Of a stretch of DNA of 64,000 nt, positions 45,319-56,106 are shown piece by piece. Source of the stretch: Ctena decussata (Eukaryota; Mollusca; Bivalvia; Lucinida; Lucinidae); NCBI GenBank assembly GCA_963989385.1, contig OZ022506.1, positions 22,693,903 through 22,757,902 of the forward strand. The letters are read 5' to 3'. The translations under genes and the position numbers were made by a program. A model generated the notes under the pieces. It did no database searches. It saw only the letters and a program-made list of their open reading frames with translations, and was not told the origin of the DNA. Each line of letters begins with the position of its first letter. The first letter of the stretch is position 1.

Positions 45319-45731
45319 TAAATGGTAAATAAAACTTTCATTACCCAACTTAGTTTCTTTTTTCCTAGCTATTCAACAACAGGCGTCTGAAAATTAAATC
45401 ACTTTTGACAGCTTCTTTTGTCTTTAGTAGAATGAACTGTATGAACTGTGCGGTATTTTAAATACCGCACTATAGTTATAGCACTGCTTTGAATTAATCT
45501 CAGTGAAACTAAATGGGAATCTAAAGCTCCGCTTACTTGATAAGATGCTGGTGTCTGGTGGTTATTCAAATATTGCACACCAACCATCAAAGGAAAAAAT
45601 ATAGGCCTTGATACAATATCTCTTTAGTTGATCGATGAAATAAAATGTATAACAACAAATACAGAAATATTAGTACATGCTATTATAAGTTAGGACGTAT
45701 TAAAATAAATAAATAAGTAAATGAATAAATA

Positions 45732-45885
45732 CCCAGCAGGCACATGACGTCAAAGTGACGTCGAATTGACGTCATTACTCGTATCGATGTCAGTATTAAA
45801 ATGACGTCTAACTGACGTCGATATGACGTCATTGCGTCGTATCGACGTCAGTATGACGTCATTTTGACGTCACGTGCCTGCTGGG
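45732..45885. mobile_element. Palindromic element family B, copy 5 (154 bp, five CRE octamers)
   Basis: 'cccagcaggcacatgacgtc' ... 'gacgtcacgtgcctgctggg'. It contains five perfect TGACGTCA octamers and several TGACGTC(G/T) variants at 11-bp spacing. It sits inside a (TAAA)n microsatellite that continues on both sides. Confidence 0.9.
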
Positions 45886-46017
45886 TAAATAAATAAATAA
45901 ATAAATGGAATGATAATCATGATACTAACTCATATAACACCTTCATATAAAAATTATATTTTCTGATTCATATACATTTTGTCTAATTCCCATTAAAACC
46001 TGGTAGTCAACTATCTA

Positions 46018-46092
46018 CGTCAGCCCAACGTTGCCGGTCAACGTTACACAGCCAGTGTGTTTGAAAACGTTGGCTCAGCGTTGGATAGCCGT
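46018..46092. mobile_element. CAACGTTGG-core palindrome
   Basis: 'cagcccaacgttgccggtca' ... 'acgttggctcagcgttgga'. Same architecture as family B with a different repeated core. Confidence 0.6.
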
Positions 46093-46194
46093 TTATTGCC
46101 GAAATATTTCTTTTTACGAAAACTGTCACAACGTGCTCTAAAATAAAATGTTGAACCGCCACAGGTCCAAGTATATTAAGTCTATTACCTATCT

Positions 46195-46372
46195 GTATCT
46201 GTATCTGTTCTTCAAGAGACTTCAATCACACTTGATCACAAAAGTAGATCTATCTCAAGCAAAATTATTCCAAGCTTTGTCCAAATTTAGTCAGTTCAAA
46301 AGCTCATCAGAACTTATATTAACTGTTTTACGTCTTGTCGACTCAAAATAAATCTTGTCTTGTCTTGTTTTG
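46195..46372 (+). mobile_element. Possible LINE 3' end with (TCTTG)n tail
   Basis: An open frame (FKRLQSHLITKVDLSQAKLF ...) ends LVDSK-stop, directly followed by aataaatcttgtcttgtctt. A short pentamer tail straight after the stop codon is typical of some non-LTR elements. The coding part is not otherwise recognised. Confidence 0.4.
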
Positions 46373-46388
46373 TAAGCTGTAGCAGCCA

Positions 46389-46477
46389 TTGGGCCAATAT
46401 TCAGTCAACGTTATACCCCAACGCCAACGCATAGCTAACAGTAACGTCTTATGCCAACGTTGGCCCAACTCTACCAA
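46389..46477. mobile_element. CAACGTTGG-core palindrome, second copy
   Basis: 'tgggccaatattcagtcaac' ... 'atgccaacgttggcccaa'. It lies about 280 bp upstream of the candidate BTB first exon. Confidence 0.6.
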
Positions 46478-46758
46478 ACCCTAACCTACCCATCCCCTAA
46501 CCTACATGTTACTTGTACCCTACCCTACCCCTACCATATCGCACTCACCCAACCCTATCCCCCTATTCTTCCCTACTCTAATGGATTATATCTGCTATCA
46601 AACTGCTGTGCTTACTGTAGGTGCGGTATGGGCACTGTTTTGGCTCTATCAAATGTGATATTCTATTCTATCTCAATCTGAAAACGCCGGATGAAAACCC
46701 GGGATGAAAACAGCTTATACACCGATTTAAAACGAAAGTAGGTGAAGCGGCGGAAGAA

Positions 46759-46773
46759 ATGGCAGAGCAAAAG
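46759..46773 (+). CDS. Candidate first coding exon of the BTB gene
   Basis: gaagaaATGG is a strong initiation context (A at -3, G at +4). Five codons MAEQK are followed by gtttgc, a usable though weak donor. The exon ends in phase 0, exactly what the 53,951 exon (starting AKKKRKTDQF in phase 0) needs, giving MAEQKAKKKRKTDQFDHANP. The intron would be 7.2 kb, carrying a hAT-type element, a TTAA MITE and two minisatellites. Short in-phase ATG exons can arise by chance, so this remains a proposal. Confidence 0.4.
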
Positions 46774-47125
46774 GTTTGCATTTTTCTCAAATTTACGCAC
46801 GTTATTTCAATGAAAACACAATATTTTTGAAGCGAGTCGTTTAATATACATTTTACTGCTGAGGATTTTAATGAACAGCAATTTCTGGAAGAAAGATGAC
46901 TGGAACTTATTAATATTTTTATTTTGGCGCCAAATTTAGTTGCTGATGCTGGTCGAATTTACTTACACAGTCGCATGAGCCCGTTTCAGTATTACGACTC
47001 CAACCCAGCCCACACCAGCTCCCCTATTTTTAAATGTTTGTGAAAAGCAAGCATTTCAATAGATTTTAGGCCTAATATGAACATGTAGGATCCAGGAATT
47101 TTGCCTTTGTGGATGGGGAGTGACT

Positions 47126-47240
47126 ATCGGCACGACCGTCTTGCCGATAAGAATCCTTATCCGCACGACGGTCTTGCCGATAAGAATTCTTATCCGCAAG
47201 ACGGTCGTGCCGATAAGAATCCTTATCCGCACGACGGCGG
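47126..47240. repeat. 33-bp palindromic minisatellite, array 1
   Basis: The unit is two adjacent palindromes: 'gataagaatycttatc' (16 bp) and 'cgcacgacggtcttgcc' (17 bp), about 3.5 units. 'tttgtggatgggg' lies at its left. Frames over it repeat RIRILI(G/R)-type peptides and are artefacts. Confidence 0.85.
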
Positions 47241-47259
47241 TCAGATCTTCTATAGACAA

Positions 47260-48587
47260 AGTTGCAATCATTCTGAGAATTATTATTATTATGGTACAGT
47301 CATTTGACCTATTCCGACGCACGTTTCAGTCGACCGTGCGCTACAGTCTAAATACACTGTTATTTTTTAATTTATTTGTGTCAGTAAGTGAATAAAAGCC
47401 TCTTGTTTAAGGCACTTTGTTTGAGTTCACAAACTATTTGAGGAAGATAGGGAAATCTGACGACAACCAGACGTTGTCTTTTATCCTATTTCGACGCACC
47501 TTCTTCTATTCCGGTGGATCTGTATATTTTTACAATACATCGAAAGAACCACCGAGGGGTGCCCCAAAAGTAAACTGTCGGATTATTACTAGCTCGATGA
47601 AAGATGATTTTATGCAAACAAATGTCTATTTGACGTGATTGATTATTTAAAACATCTGATTATACACACGGCTTCGCTGAAAAATTATTTCAGTGATTCA
47701 GTGTCCGTAAGAACAATGTTTGATATTTTTATCCAGGATTCTATGATAAATGACAATTCCAAATAAAGCCTTATGGAGTTTTACTTACATATTCCAATTG
47801 CATGACGAGAATGCAACACTAATATGGATTTCAGAACTCAGAGACATTCCCCATATATACTATCCGCCGGAATAGGCTAAATGAGCTAATAAATTAAAAC
47901 TTCAATAAACCTAAGTTACTGATTTTATTTCATTTTGATATTTATCGGTTTAGATAGCTAATAAAATGAGCAATCGACAGACATATAGGTTTACGACATA
48001 TTTGTTTTCACAAATATTGTCCGACTCTATTTTCACAGTTGGCCTGAAAACATCTGTCATTTTTCTTGTTAAATATGCATTACAAGCCACTTTTAAACTC
48101 AGTTTTCCGTATCTTTGATTGATAAATGAGATCCTTACTATATGTGGGTTTGACAAATAAATATTGAAAGTAATTACCTAAAATCATTTCGCTTCTAGCT
48201 TGTTTCGTTACAGAGAAAGAAACAGGATACACCGGAATAGGTGAATCCACCGGAATAGGTCAAATGAGTGTATAATAATATTATTTCATTTCTGTTTGTA
48301 AAATTGTTCTTAAGTATTTGAGTCACAACACACAATGTTAATTTCAATTATTTTCTTATATTTCATCATGGAAGCCTTTTGACCGTTGTACATAGAGCCG
48401 GCGAATAATTGCGAAAATGCGAATTATATATTTCAACATCAGTTGCTGAACACTTTTTTATCTGGTCGGATGATCAGGTTAACGTTTACAACAAGTTTTT
48501 CACAGTCCGATGTGGGTATGACAACAGCTGCTTATTGAACGTTTGACATTAAGTTATTCAGATTATCGCTCTCAAACTATCAGCGGC
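47260..48587. other. Intronic sequence, nothing recognised
   Basis: Between the minisatellite and the SINE-like unit no exon, TIR element or tandem repeat stands out. 'tttgacctattccgacgcac' and 'ctatttcgacgcaccttc' (47,306 and 47,488), and 'accggaataggtgaa'-type phrases (47,870; 48,230), recur locally. Confidence 0.5.
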
Positions 48588-48680
48588 TGTAGCGCAGTGG
48601 GAATGTGCGAGACCTTGCAAACCTACCACCCGGGTTCAAGACCCCACATGGCATTTTACTTATTATTTTTTTTTTTTTTT
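48588..48680 (+). mobile_element. tRNA-like SINE head or pseudo-tRNA
   Basis: 'gcggctgtagcgcagtggga' fits box A and 'cgggttcaagacccc' fits box B with normal spacing, followed by a T-run. The acceptor stem does not pair and the anticodon stem is poor, so it is not a functional tRNA gene; a SINE or pseudo-tRNA is likelier. Confidence 0.5.
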
Positions 48681-48734
48681 TTAATAAAAAATCATTTGTC
48701 GCAAAAAACATTTGCCAATTAATAGTTTATTTTG

Positions 48735-49279
48735 TTAAAGGTAGGTTCCTGGCCTAGCGATAACAATTATGTTCACAAAATAATTTTGTCTTTTTCTGGG
48801 TAGTTTTGAATTCTCTTATTTTTCTGAAACTGTTGCTACTGAGAAAATCGTCAAATGTTGTAGAAAATAGTCGTTTTCCCTTTGGTTTATTTTCTTTCGT
48901 TGGAATTCCAGTTCTAAAAATAAATATGTATATATGTCTATAAGTCCGCAGTTTCTGATGTCATTTGCCAACGGTTAATTTTCTCTCGCTGTGAGCTCTT
49001 CCAGAGGTCCGGGCATGGCGGAAGGGTTAAAACTATCCCGAAATGCAATGCAGCATGACGTCAGCTATGTTATCTATTATTGGCAAGAACTAAAAATAGC
49101 GCTAACTGGTGTGCGAAGCAGAGTTAGGAAATCCCTTGCAAAACGACTTTTCTACGACTTTTTGATTTACACTTTTTAGTGAAACTTATTCATTTCCTCT
49201 TTATAAGTGCTTTCCAACAACTTGGATAAGAATTCATCAAAATTATGATGCATTCCAAAGTACAGGAACCTACCTTTAA
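48735..49279. mobile_element. 545-bp TTAA-flanked MITE (T2/Kolobok-like)
   Basis: 17-bp perfect terminal repeats ttaaaggtaggttcctg with TTAA at both ends. A TTAA target followed by AAGG is the hallmark of T2/Kolobok MITEs. No transposase. It lies in the proposed first intron of the BTB gene. Confidence 0.8.
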
Positions 49280-50255
49280 CTGACATAAACTTATTTCTAA
49301 CAAATCTTTGACCTTGACAGACAAGCTGAATCAGAAAAATATTTGATTGTAACCTGCTTGTGTCAGACTTTTTTCCTAGCAAAGTTTTTGTCAATATTTT
49401 GTTTACGGCCTAATTCCGGCTCATATCAATCATTTTAAATTTATCGATTTATAATATGTGTTACCAATATAAAATGTGTTGAAATAAACCATTGATTTGA
49501 ATAAGCAATAGAAACTAATCTTAGATTTTAACTGACAAATTACTGAAAGAAATCTAGACTAATAAATCCTTTTAGGAAAATGTCGAAACCTATTTATAAA
49601 TAGCATTACATAATGTAAATGTATTATTCAACAAAATTACATTTATTGTAGCAGACTTAACTGGTATAAAATGAGTCAAAAAATCTTTGCCCTTGTCCAA
49701 CAACTGAAATAAATCTTTGACCTTAACCGACAAGTTAAAGACAGTTAGTCTGATAAATCATGCCTAATTTTCTTTTAACAACTTGTCGGTCAAAGTCAGT
49801 TGTTCTACTTGTCTGATAAATATTGTCAGATATAACAATTGTTGGGTTGCACTTATTAGTTGTTGTTGTTTATTTATTTATTTATTAATTTTTTGAATTC
49901 TCAGGATTTGTACATAAGCAGAACAAATATAAAAAAAAAATAATTAAAAATGGTAATTAAACCAATTTTTCTGTGCTAACTCATACTGTCACTCTGACTG
50001 AATACGTTTTTACATACTTATGTATAAACAATACAACCTGTGCACATCGAACTAGAATATGCCCAAAATAAGATTGTCCCCGTTAGCGGTAAAGCTGGAT
50101 GCCGGTTCTCAGACGTTTTAACAACTAAAAGATGGCCATAAGATGCTTTTATACCATTTTTAAAGTTATTTGATATCCTCCATATGAATTGCTGACACAG
50201 TTTGGTATGAAACCATTGTAAGAAAGACCATAGCATCTGTAATGGAGTATCTGAT

Positions 50256-50371
50256 CGCCGTCGTGCGGATAAGGATTCTTATCCGCACGACCGTCTCGCC
50301 GATAAGGATTCTTATCCGCACGACCGTCTTGCCGATAAGAATTCTTATCGGCACGACGGTCGTGCCGATAT
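50256..50371. repeat. 33-bp palindromic minisatellite, array 2
   Basis: Same unit as 47,126 (gataagaattcttatc + cgcacgaccgtcttgcc), about 3.5 units. Here 'ccttgtggatgggg' lies at the right. The two arrays are 3 kb apart. Confidence 0.85.
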
Positions 50372-50513
50372 CCTCAGCCTTGTGGATGGGGGTTCAAATT
50401 AGCGCAGGGGGTTTGATTTGCGCAGTTCGACCAATTTTTGCTGAAATTCCCCATGAAAATGAAACAATTTAGGCTGAAGAGGCTGGATCCGCCACTGACA
50501 TGATGAATTTTCA

Positions 50514-50639
50514 GGTGTTGTGAATCACAGGCACTCGTTTCATGCAATGTCTGAATGTGAGCCACTCATACCCTACTGTTGTATAGGGTATGAGTGGCTC
50601 ACATTGCATGAATTTGAAACGAGTGCCTGTGTTGTGAAC
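50514..50639. mobile_element. Near-perfect ~125-bp palindrome
   Basis: 'cacaggcactcgtttcatgc' / 'gagccactcataccctac' mirrored by 'gtagggtatgagtggctca'-type arms around a 'tgttgta' loop. A young MITE by its high arm identity. Confidence 0.85.
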
Positions 50640-50951
50640 GTCTCTCATGTCTATGCATTCATCAAGCACACTCTTTAGGTTGTCTAACTTGTCTTTTCTT
50701 CAGTGTCAAATGTTAAGGATTATAACAGATCTTAAAAATTTTAAATGGTTGTAAAAATATCAGACCAACAGTTTTCATCACTGAAAACTAAAAGTGAAGA
50801 TTCTTTGTGTGTTCTAGTTCAAATTTTTGGTTTTGCCATGTTTGGAATGGGCCAGTGGGCATTAGACCTTTCAGATGGCTGTTGTGTACTATGTGGTAGT
50901 GAACTGAAGCATATAGCGGAACTTAACAGCATGAGTCTCAGGACTAACTAA

Positions 50952-51069
50952 GCGGGTATATACATGTAGCATCATAAAGATGTCATACTGACATCGATGT
51001 GATGTATAATGACTTCACATTGACATCAGTATGACATCATTCTGGCGTCATCATCATGTGCCCGCTGGG
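50952..51069. mobile_element. Palindromic element family B, copy 6 (divergent)
   Basis: 'agcgggtatatacatgtagc' ... 'tcatcatgtgcccgctgg'; TGACATC/GATGTCA in place of TGACGTC, as expected from CpG decay of an older copy. Confidence 0.75.
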
Positions 51070-51325
51070 GGTATGTTTTGGGGGAAAATGCCAGAACACA
51101 GATATGCAGGTGTTAGACGTGCAAACATCCATAAACTACCCCAAAATACAAGATGAACACTCGCCTAAGCTATAGTACAATCGAAGTGACTCAAGGGCAC
51201 AAAGGCTCGGCCAGAAACACGTCGGAATGGCTCTGCAAGCCTCGCCATTCCTACGCTGTTGCTGGTCTAAACTTGATATCAAAAGACAGTTAAGACCCTA
51301 ACATGGTATTCTCTATAACCACAAG

Positions 51326-52529
51326 CATGGTTGGCAAAATGCCGGCAAATATGAGTATTTTCCATGCCAGCGGTATTTACCGGTAAATACCGGCAAATAC
51401 TGGAAAATACCGGCAAATACTGGTTGATTGAATTGACCAGCCTGGAATTTGTACAATAACCTACTCTCAAAATCCATAGAGGTATTTCAATTATACTGGT
51501 CAACTGACTTAATATTTATACTGAAGTTTAACAATTGTATCAACTTATGTATTAAATAGTTTATCTAGTCAGAGAAATTTTGAACTTGGTTTTAGGAAAA
51601 GAAATAGCCTTTTTCATAGCTGGACATTTCTCTCTGTGGGGATGGCGTCGTGGAGATTTGGCACTTACTACTGTTTTGCAGTCAATACATCTGGCACTGG
51701 TCTTGTTGTCTTGGTCAACATAGGATCTTTTGGCTTTATGGTGAATAGTTGTTTGGTAATGATGTGTGATGGTTCTGATTATGACAGTTCTGTTCTGTCC
51801 TTTTTCAGTTACATAACGACATTCCCGAAGTGGCTCAGCAGTTATGACAAATTATAAACTGGCTGCTATAAATGTATTCAAGAGTTGAAGCCATACTATA
51901 CATGTAGCTGTCAAGCTATACCTCTATGTGCTTCACCTTGACTAATTGTCTAACTTTTGTATAAAACAGATATCCATTCTGACAACTTCTTGTTTCCATC
52001 CTTGCCCCAAGCAATACTCTGCCCACTTAAATAAACATTGTCTTGAATTTGTTGTTTTAACAATTTGGACATTGTCTTGCAAATTGGGTATCACAGGTGA
52101 CTGGCCAGGTGCACAGGTGAATTTACCTGTAATTTCTTACCTGTAATTTATGCTGTCTAGTTTAAGGACAAATAATAAATTGGAATCAAGATACTGTTCA
52201 TACTTTTGAATTTGTCAAATTTTTTGTCTTAAATCCACTTTTTGGCTGTTTCAATCTGCTTAGGTAATTTGTGAAACATTTTATTCTTTATGTTGATAAA
52301 CTTATGAATTTATTATAAAAATTGACTAAAACATCATAAAGTTATTTAGTTTTGAATATGTATTATTTTAAGTTAACTTGTCTTTGGTTTTAGCAAGATT
52401 TAAAGGTGAATAAGTTCAATCGACCGGTATTTGCCAGTATTTTCCACTTTGGGGAGTATTTTCCAGACCGGTAAATACCGGTAAATTCCAGTGGTAAATA
52501 CCGGGGGTGGAATTTACCGCCCAACCTTG
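51326..52529. mobile_element. 1.2-kb hAT-type element with perfect 8-bp duplication
   Basis: 'catggttggcaaaatgccgg' at the left, 'ttaccgcccaaccttg' at the right, subterminal arrays of 'taccgg(t/c)aaatac' in both arms. ACCACAAG flanks it on both sides (51,318-51,325 and 52,530-52,537). An 8-bp duplication plus subterminal repeats is diagnostic for hAT. The interior has no transposase frame. Confidence 0.9.
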
Positions 52530-52718
52530 ACCACAAGTTACTGTAATTTACAGTGTATGCCATACTTATTTGGATATGTTTTAGAGGTCACGCCGCCTGA
52601 GGTGTCCTCCAAAAAACACCAAAATTAAGATCCATCATATAAGATGGATCTAGATTTTTTAAATCATTTCTTGAAAAGAAATCCATCTTACAGCAGTATT
52701 ACACATGGCTGATTTACA

Positions 52719-52925
52719 TAGTCAACTCTCGATATCTCGAAGTCAAATTTTTGCCCAAACTACTGATATCTCAACGTAAATTTTCTGGTACCAGAAAATT
52801 TACTTTGATATATCAGTAGTTTGAGATAACAGTAGTTGAAATGTAAATGAAAATAGGAAATATATTCTTTGATATGAGAAGATATTTTGAGATATCAATG
52901 TTCGAGATATCAGGAGTTGACTGTA
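52719..52925. mobile_element. MITE with AGTCAACTCTCGATATCTC termini, copy 1
   Basis: 'agtcaactctcgatatctcg' ... 'gagatatcaggagttgact', TA-flanked, pogo/Tigger style; inner stem 'aaattttctggtaccagaaa'. Related copies at 54,329 and 60,832. Confidence 0.75.
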
Positions 52926-53950
52926 TTTGGGGTCGTTTTAGAGGGGACAAACCCATCTTATAGCCGAATTGTTATGGTAATCTGCAGGTTTTTTTTTCTT
53001 CTTAGATGATAAATACGATAACAACCGTTTTTTCCAGACCTGCAATCAGTGGCCAAAAATATTTTATCAAATTCTGAGTTTCCAATGACTTCCATGCATT
53101 TTTCAGTGTGCAAGGAAATTAATTACTCTGCTTTTGTTTATAATCATGGCCTTTAAAATAAAAACTTACTGGTAGAAAGCAAGATTACTGAAGCTGTTTA
53201 CATAAGGTCTGGAAAATCTAGTGGTGTTATTCTTCGGTTTAAATTTGGCAACATCACCATTAATGTCATTGCAAAAGAAGTTTTTCAAAAATGTTGATCA
53301 CTTTGAAACAACTACATTCGTATTATATTTCAGTTGATAAAGCTCAATGAATTATATTTCATTGTCACATTTATTATACTTTAATGTTCATTTTCATATA
53401 AGTTTCATTGCGATAACCTCATTTCTTTACCAACAAAAAATTAAAAAGTAAATTTGGAAGTACACGCAAGACATTGGATATTCAGAATTTGATTTAAACA
53501 ATATTTTATTAATCAATTCACACGTATAATGTACAGTCTAAAGTATCAGGATCTGACAGTAAGCTAAAAGCTGGGAAACAGATTTTAAAAAAGTCAATGA
53601 CTTTCTTCTGTATCCCATTCATTGTACTGTGTGTTATTTATATTATGTACCTATGTAATCGTTGTATATGTACAGTATTGTGAAATAAATATTGTTTAAA
53701 CTAAAAGCTTATAGTGGTCATCTGAAATTGATGAAATATATCTATGGGCACTGACTGTTTGTGAAATTGACCCTGCACTGAATAACGTCTGTGTCAAGTA
53801 AACAAGAAATACTGAGAATTTCACTAATTCAGAGCTTGCTCAAATTTTAGACTGGTAACTGTTTATGAAGGGGTGTTGTAGGTATGCAGATTCTTGTGTT
53901 GTCTGTAAGTTGATGCTACTGGTATAATGCACGGTATATCCAATTTTCAG

Positions 53951-54224
53951 GCAAAGAAGAAACGAAAGACAGATCAGTTTGACCATGCTAATCCTTTTGA
54001 AAAAGGAATCACCCCAGATGAAATTGAGCTCAGGTTTGACAACGGAAAGTCACTCTTCGTTTCCAAAGGGTTTCTAATATACTCCTCACCAGTGTTTGAT
54101 AGGATGTTCAGCTCGGAGTTTAGAGAGAAAACAGACAACATTGTAATGATGAGAGAGAAGAGTTTTCTGAATTTTCGAGACATGCTGCTTCATATGCACC
54201 CAGGCAGAAGGAAGCCGATTGAAG
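53951..54224 (+). CDS. BTB/POZ protein, BTB-domain exon
   Basis: A 274-nt exon with acceptor 'tatccaattttcag' and donor TTGAAG/gtgaga. It opens AKKKRKTDQFDHANPFEKG: KKKRK is a classical monopartite nuclear signal. Then comes an N-terminal BTB fold (IELRFDNGKSLFVSKGFL, SSPVFDRMFSSEFREK, then FLNFRDMLLHMHPG), with the usual 'xFxVHKxxLxxxSPVFxxMFxSxFxE' pattern. It leaves one G that is completed by the exon at 57,716. BTB proteins dimerise and often act as substrate adaptors of Cullin-3 ligases or as transcription regulators; it resembles BTB/MATH '36-like' mollusc proteins, but no MATH domain is present here. There is no in-frame ATG before the BTB fold inside the exon after the acceptor, so the start must be upstream (see 46,759). 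Confidence 0.93.
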
Positions 54225-54328
54225 GTGAGATTTGTATGACTTGCTTGCTAAATGGGCTGTTCCATTCCTGTCAGACTAAAAATCAAACAAACAAAAAGAA
54301 TTCTTTTGTAAACATAATACTATAAACT

Positions 54329-54525
54329 CTCGATATCTCAAAGTCGAAGTTTATCTCAAACAACTGATTTATCAAAGTAATTTACTTTGAGATCATACCA
54401 GTACTTTGAGCTACATGTATTTACTTTTAAAATGTAAAGAAAAATAGAAAATTGTGCCCAGTGTATTCTTTGAAGTGAGGGGGTACTTTGAGATACCAGT
54501 ATTATAAATAATGAGAGTCAACTAC
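54329..54525. mobile_element. AGTCAACTCTCGATATCTC MITE, copy 2
   Basis: 'aaactctcgatatctcaaag' ... 'gataccagtattataaataatgagagtcaact'; more decayed than copy 1, 100 bp into the BTB intron. Confidence 0.65.
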
Positions 54526-54772
54526 AGGTATATAGCCAAACTATAATAATTCCAGCTCAATTTTCCAAGTATTTAGCGCAGTTTGATTGGTAAAGGGCAT
54601 ACAGAAAACGGAGTTTATACTTCGATAAATCCGCTGAACCAGAAATCGGGAACTACTTGGACAATTTTGTTTGCGGCAGTTTCTAAAGTACTCGATATAG
54701 CTGACATTTTTAAGATCAAAATGACCCAGTTGGAATTATAAGAAATGAATTGTGCTTTTGTGGATTTTATGG

Positions 54773-54915
54773 ATGTGTGCCAGCGAATCACTCACAAACT
54801 GAATAAAGCCCAAAGGGCTTTATGTAGTTTGTAAACGCCGGCAAATCACTCACAAACTTAACATAAAGCCCTTTGGGCTTTATTCAGTTTGTGAGTGATT
54901 CGCCGGCATTTACAC
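54773..54915. mobile_element. Nested palindromic MITE
   Basis: 'gccagcgaatcactcacaaa' / 'ctgaataaagcccaaagggc' mirrored by 'gccctttgggctttattcag' / 'tttgtgagtgattcgccggc', with part of one arm repeated in the centre. BTB intron. Confidence 0.85.
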
Positions 54916-54995
54916 ATCCATAAAATTCACAATTTGACAAAAATAAAAATCATATCTGTAGTATTATTATTTGACTGGTATTTATAAGCACAAGC

Positions 54996-55215
54996 TTTCA
55001 GCTTTGTAAAAGCTAAACTGGTAGAGTTATCACAAAACCCCTGAAAGTGGCGAGACTGAAATATGCTTCAGTGTTCTTCCCAGAATTTTCAGAAGGCATC
55101 TTGCTTTTAAAACAAAATAACAGATTTTGAGTTGTTGATCAATGCTTAAAATCATTAATATAGCAATGCTTTGTCAAAATTAGCCCAAATTTAGATCATA
55201 ATTTTTTTTTGATGA
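54996..55215. repeat. Two dispersed repeat fragments
   Basis: 'atcacaaaacccctgaaagt' (also 12,483 and 61,118) followed by the 'cccagaattttcagaaggca' segment whose reverse copy is at 10,200-10,350. Confidence 0.6.
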
Positions 55216-56106
55216 TCCTTAACAGCCTTAGCAAAATTTAGCAAAATTTTGGAAAATTTTAAAATATTTGAGGTAGGTTGTTCATATTTGACTATACTGG
55301 TAGATCCCCAGGTGTAAATCACCTGATTAACTTTTGGGCTCATTTCGTAAATATTTAACAGAATTTTGCCCCTTTGTTAACTTTGACATTTTTTCAACTT
55401 TTGAACTGTTTGACCTAGACATTTCATTTTTGGTATACTAATAGTATTTGATGTGTCGATCATTCTAATAATTCGATTTATGTTGCATTCATTATTTTGA
55501 CAGAGTTATGTCCCTTTTCTTCTCTGTACTTAAAATTCTAGGGTTTATCATTACTCAAGAACCCCAACTGCTTTTGCCTTGATACTTCATAGATGGGTAG
55601 AACATAAAAGTTAGCAGACCTGTATTTATGTTCCTTTTCATTGACCTTGTTAGGGTCAGGCATATACATGTATGGGGGCATAGTGTTTTACAAACACATT
55701 TTCTAGTTTAAACATTCATAACTCAGCAACCACTGGCAAGAACCCTTCCATATTTGGTACATAATCATATCATAGCATAACCTCTCATGACAGAATGCAG
55801 TATCCCAGGGTCAGACACTTGGGTGGGGCTTGGGGTTCAAAAATTGGGTCACACTCAAAAGTTTTACACTTCAAGAATATCTCCTTGTCTCACGAATGGA
55901 TCCTTTTGATATTTGCACAACACTTAGACATTTGTCCAAAGTTTTACAAAGTACCACCTCCACCTCTACCTCCTCCCACACCCCACTTAGTGATCTTGAG
56001 GTCAAGGCCATGCACTTAGAAATTTGGGGTTTTGTTAAAGTATTCTGATAGCACACTGTTCCATAGTGCTGGGGATGGATTTAGTTTATACTTGATCTGA
56101 TTTTTA
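55216..56106 (+). repeat. Decayed tandem-unit sequence, BTB intron
   Basis: 'cagagttatgtcccttttct'-type phrases and one clear unit (55,850-56,040) of the array that follows. No exon recognised. Confidence 0.5.

Noticed and set aside
47056..47395. Frames encoding repeated RIRILIGTTV-type peptides
   Set aside because: They follow from the 33-bp palindromic minisatellite and appear on both strands.
48588..48680. A functional tRNA gene
   Set aside because: Boxes A and B are present but the acceptor stem does not pair and the anticodon stem is broken.
53927..53950. ATG at 53,927 as the BTB start codon
   Set aside because: The bases just after it form a good acceptor (attttcag), and an upstream in-phase exon exists; it is most likely intronic.
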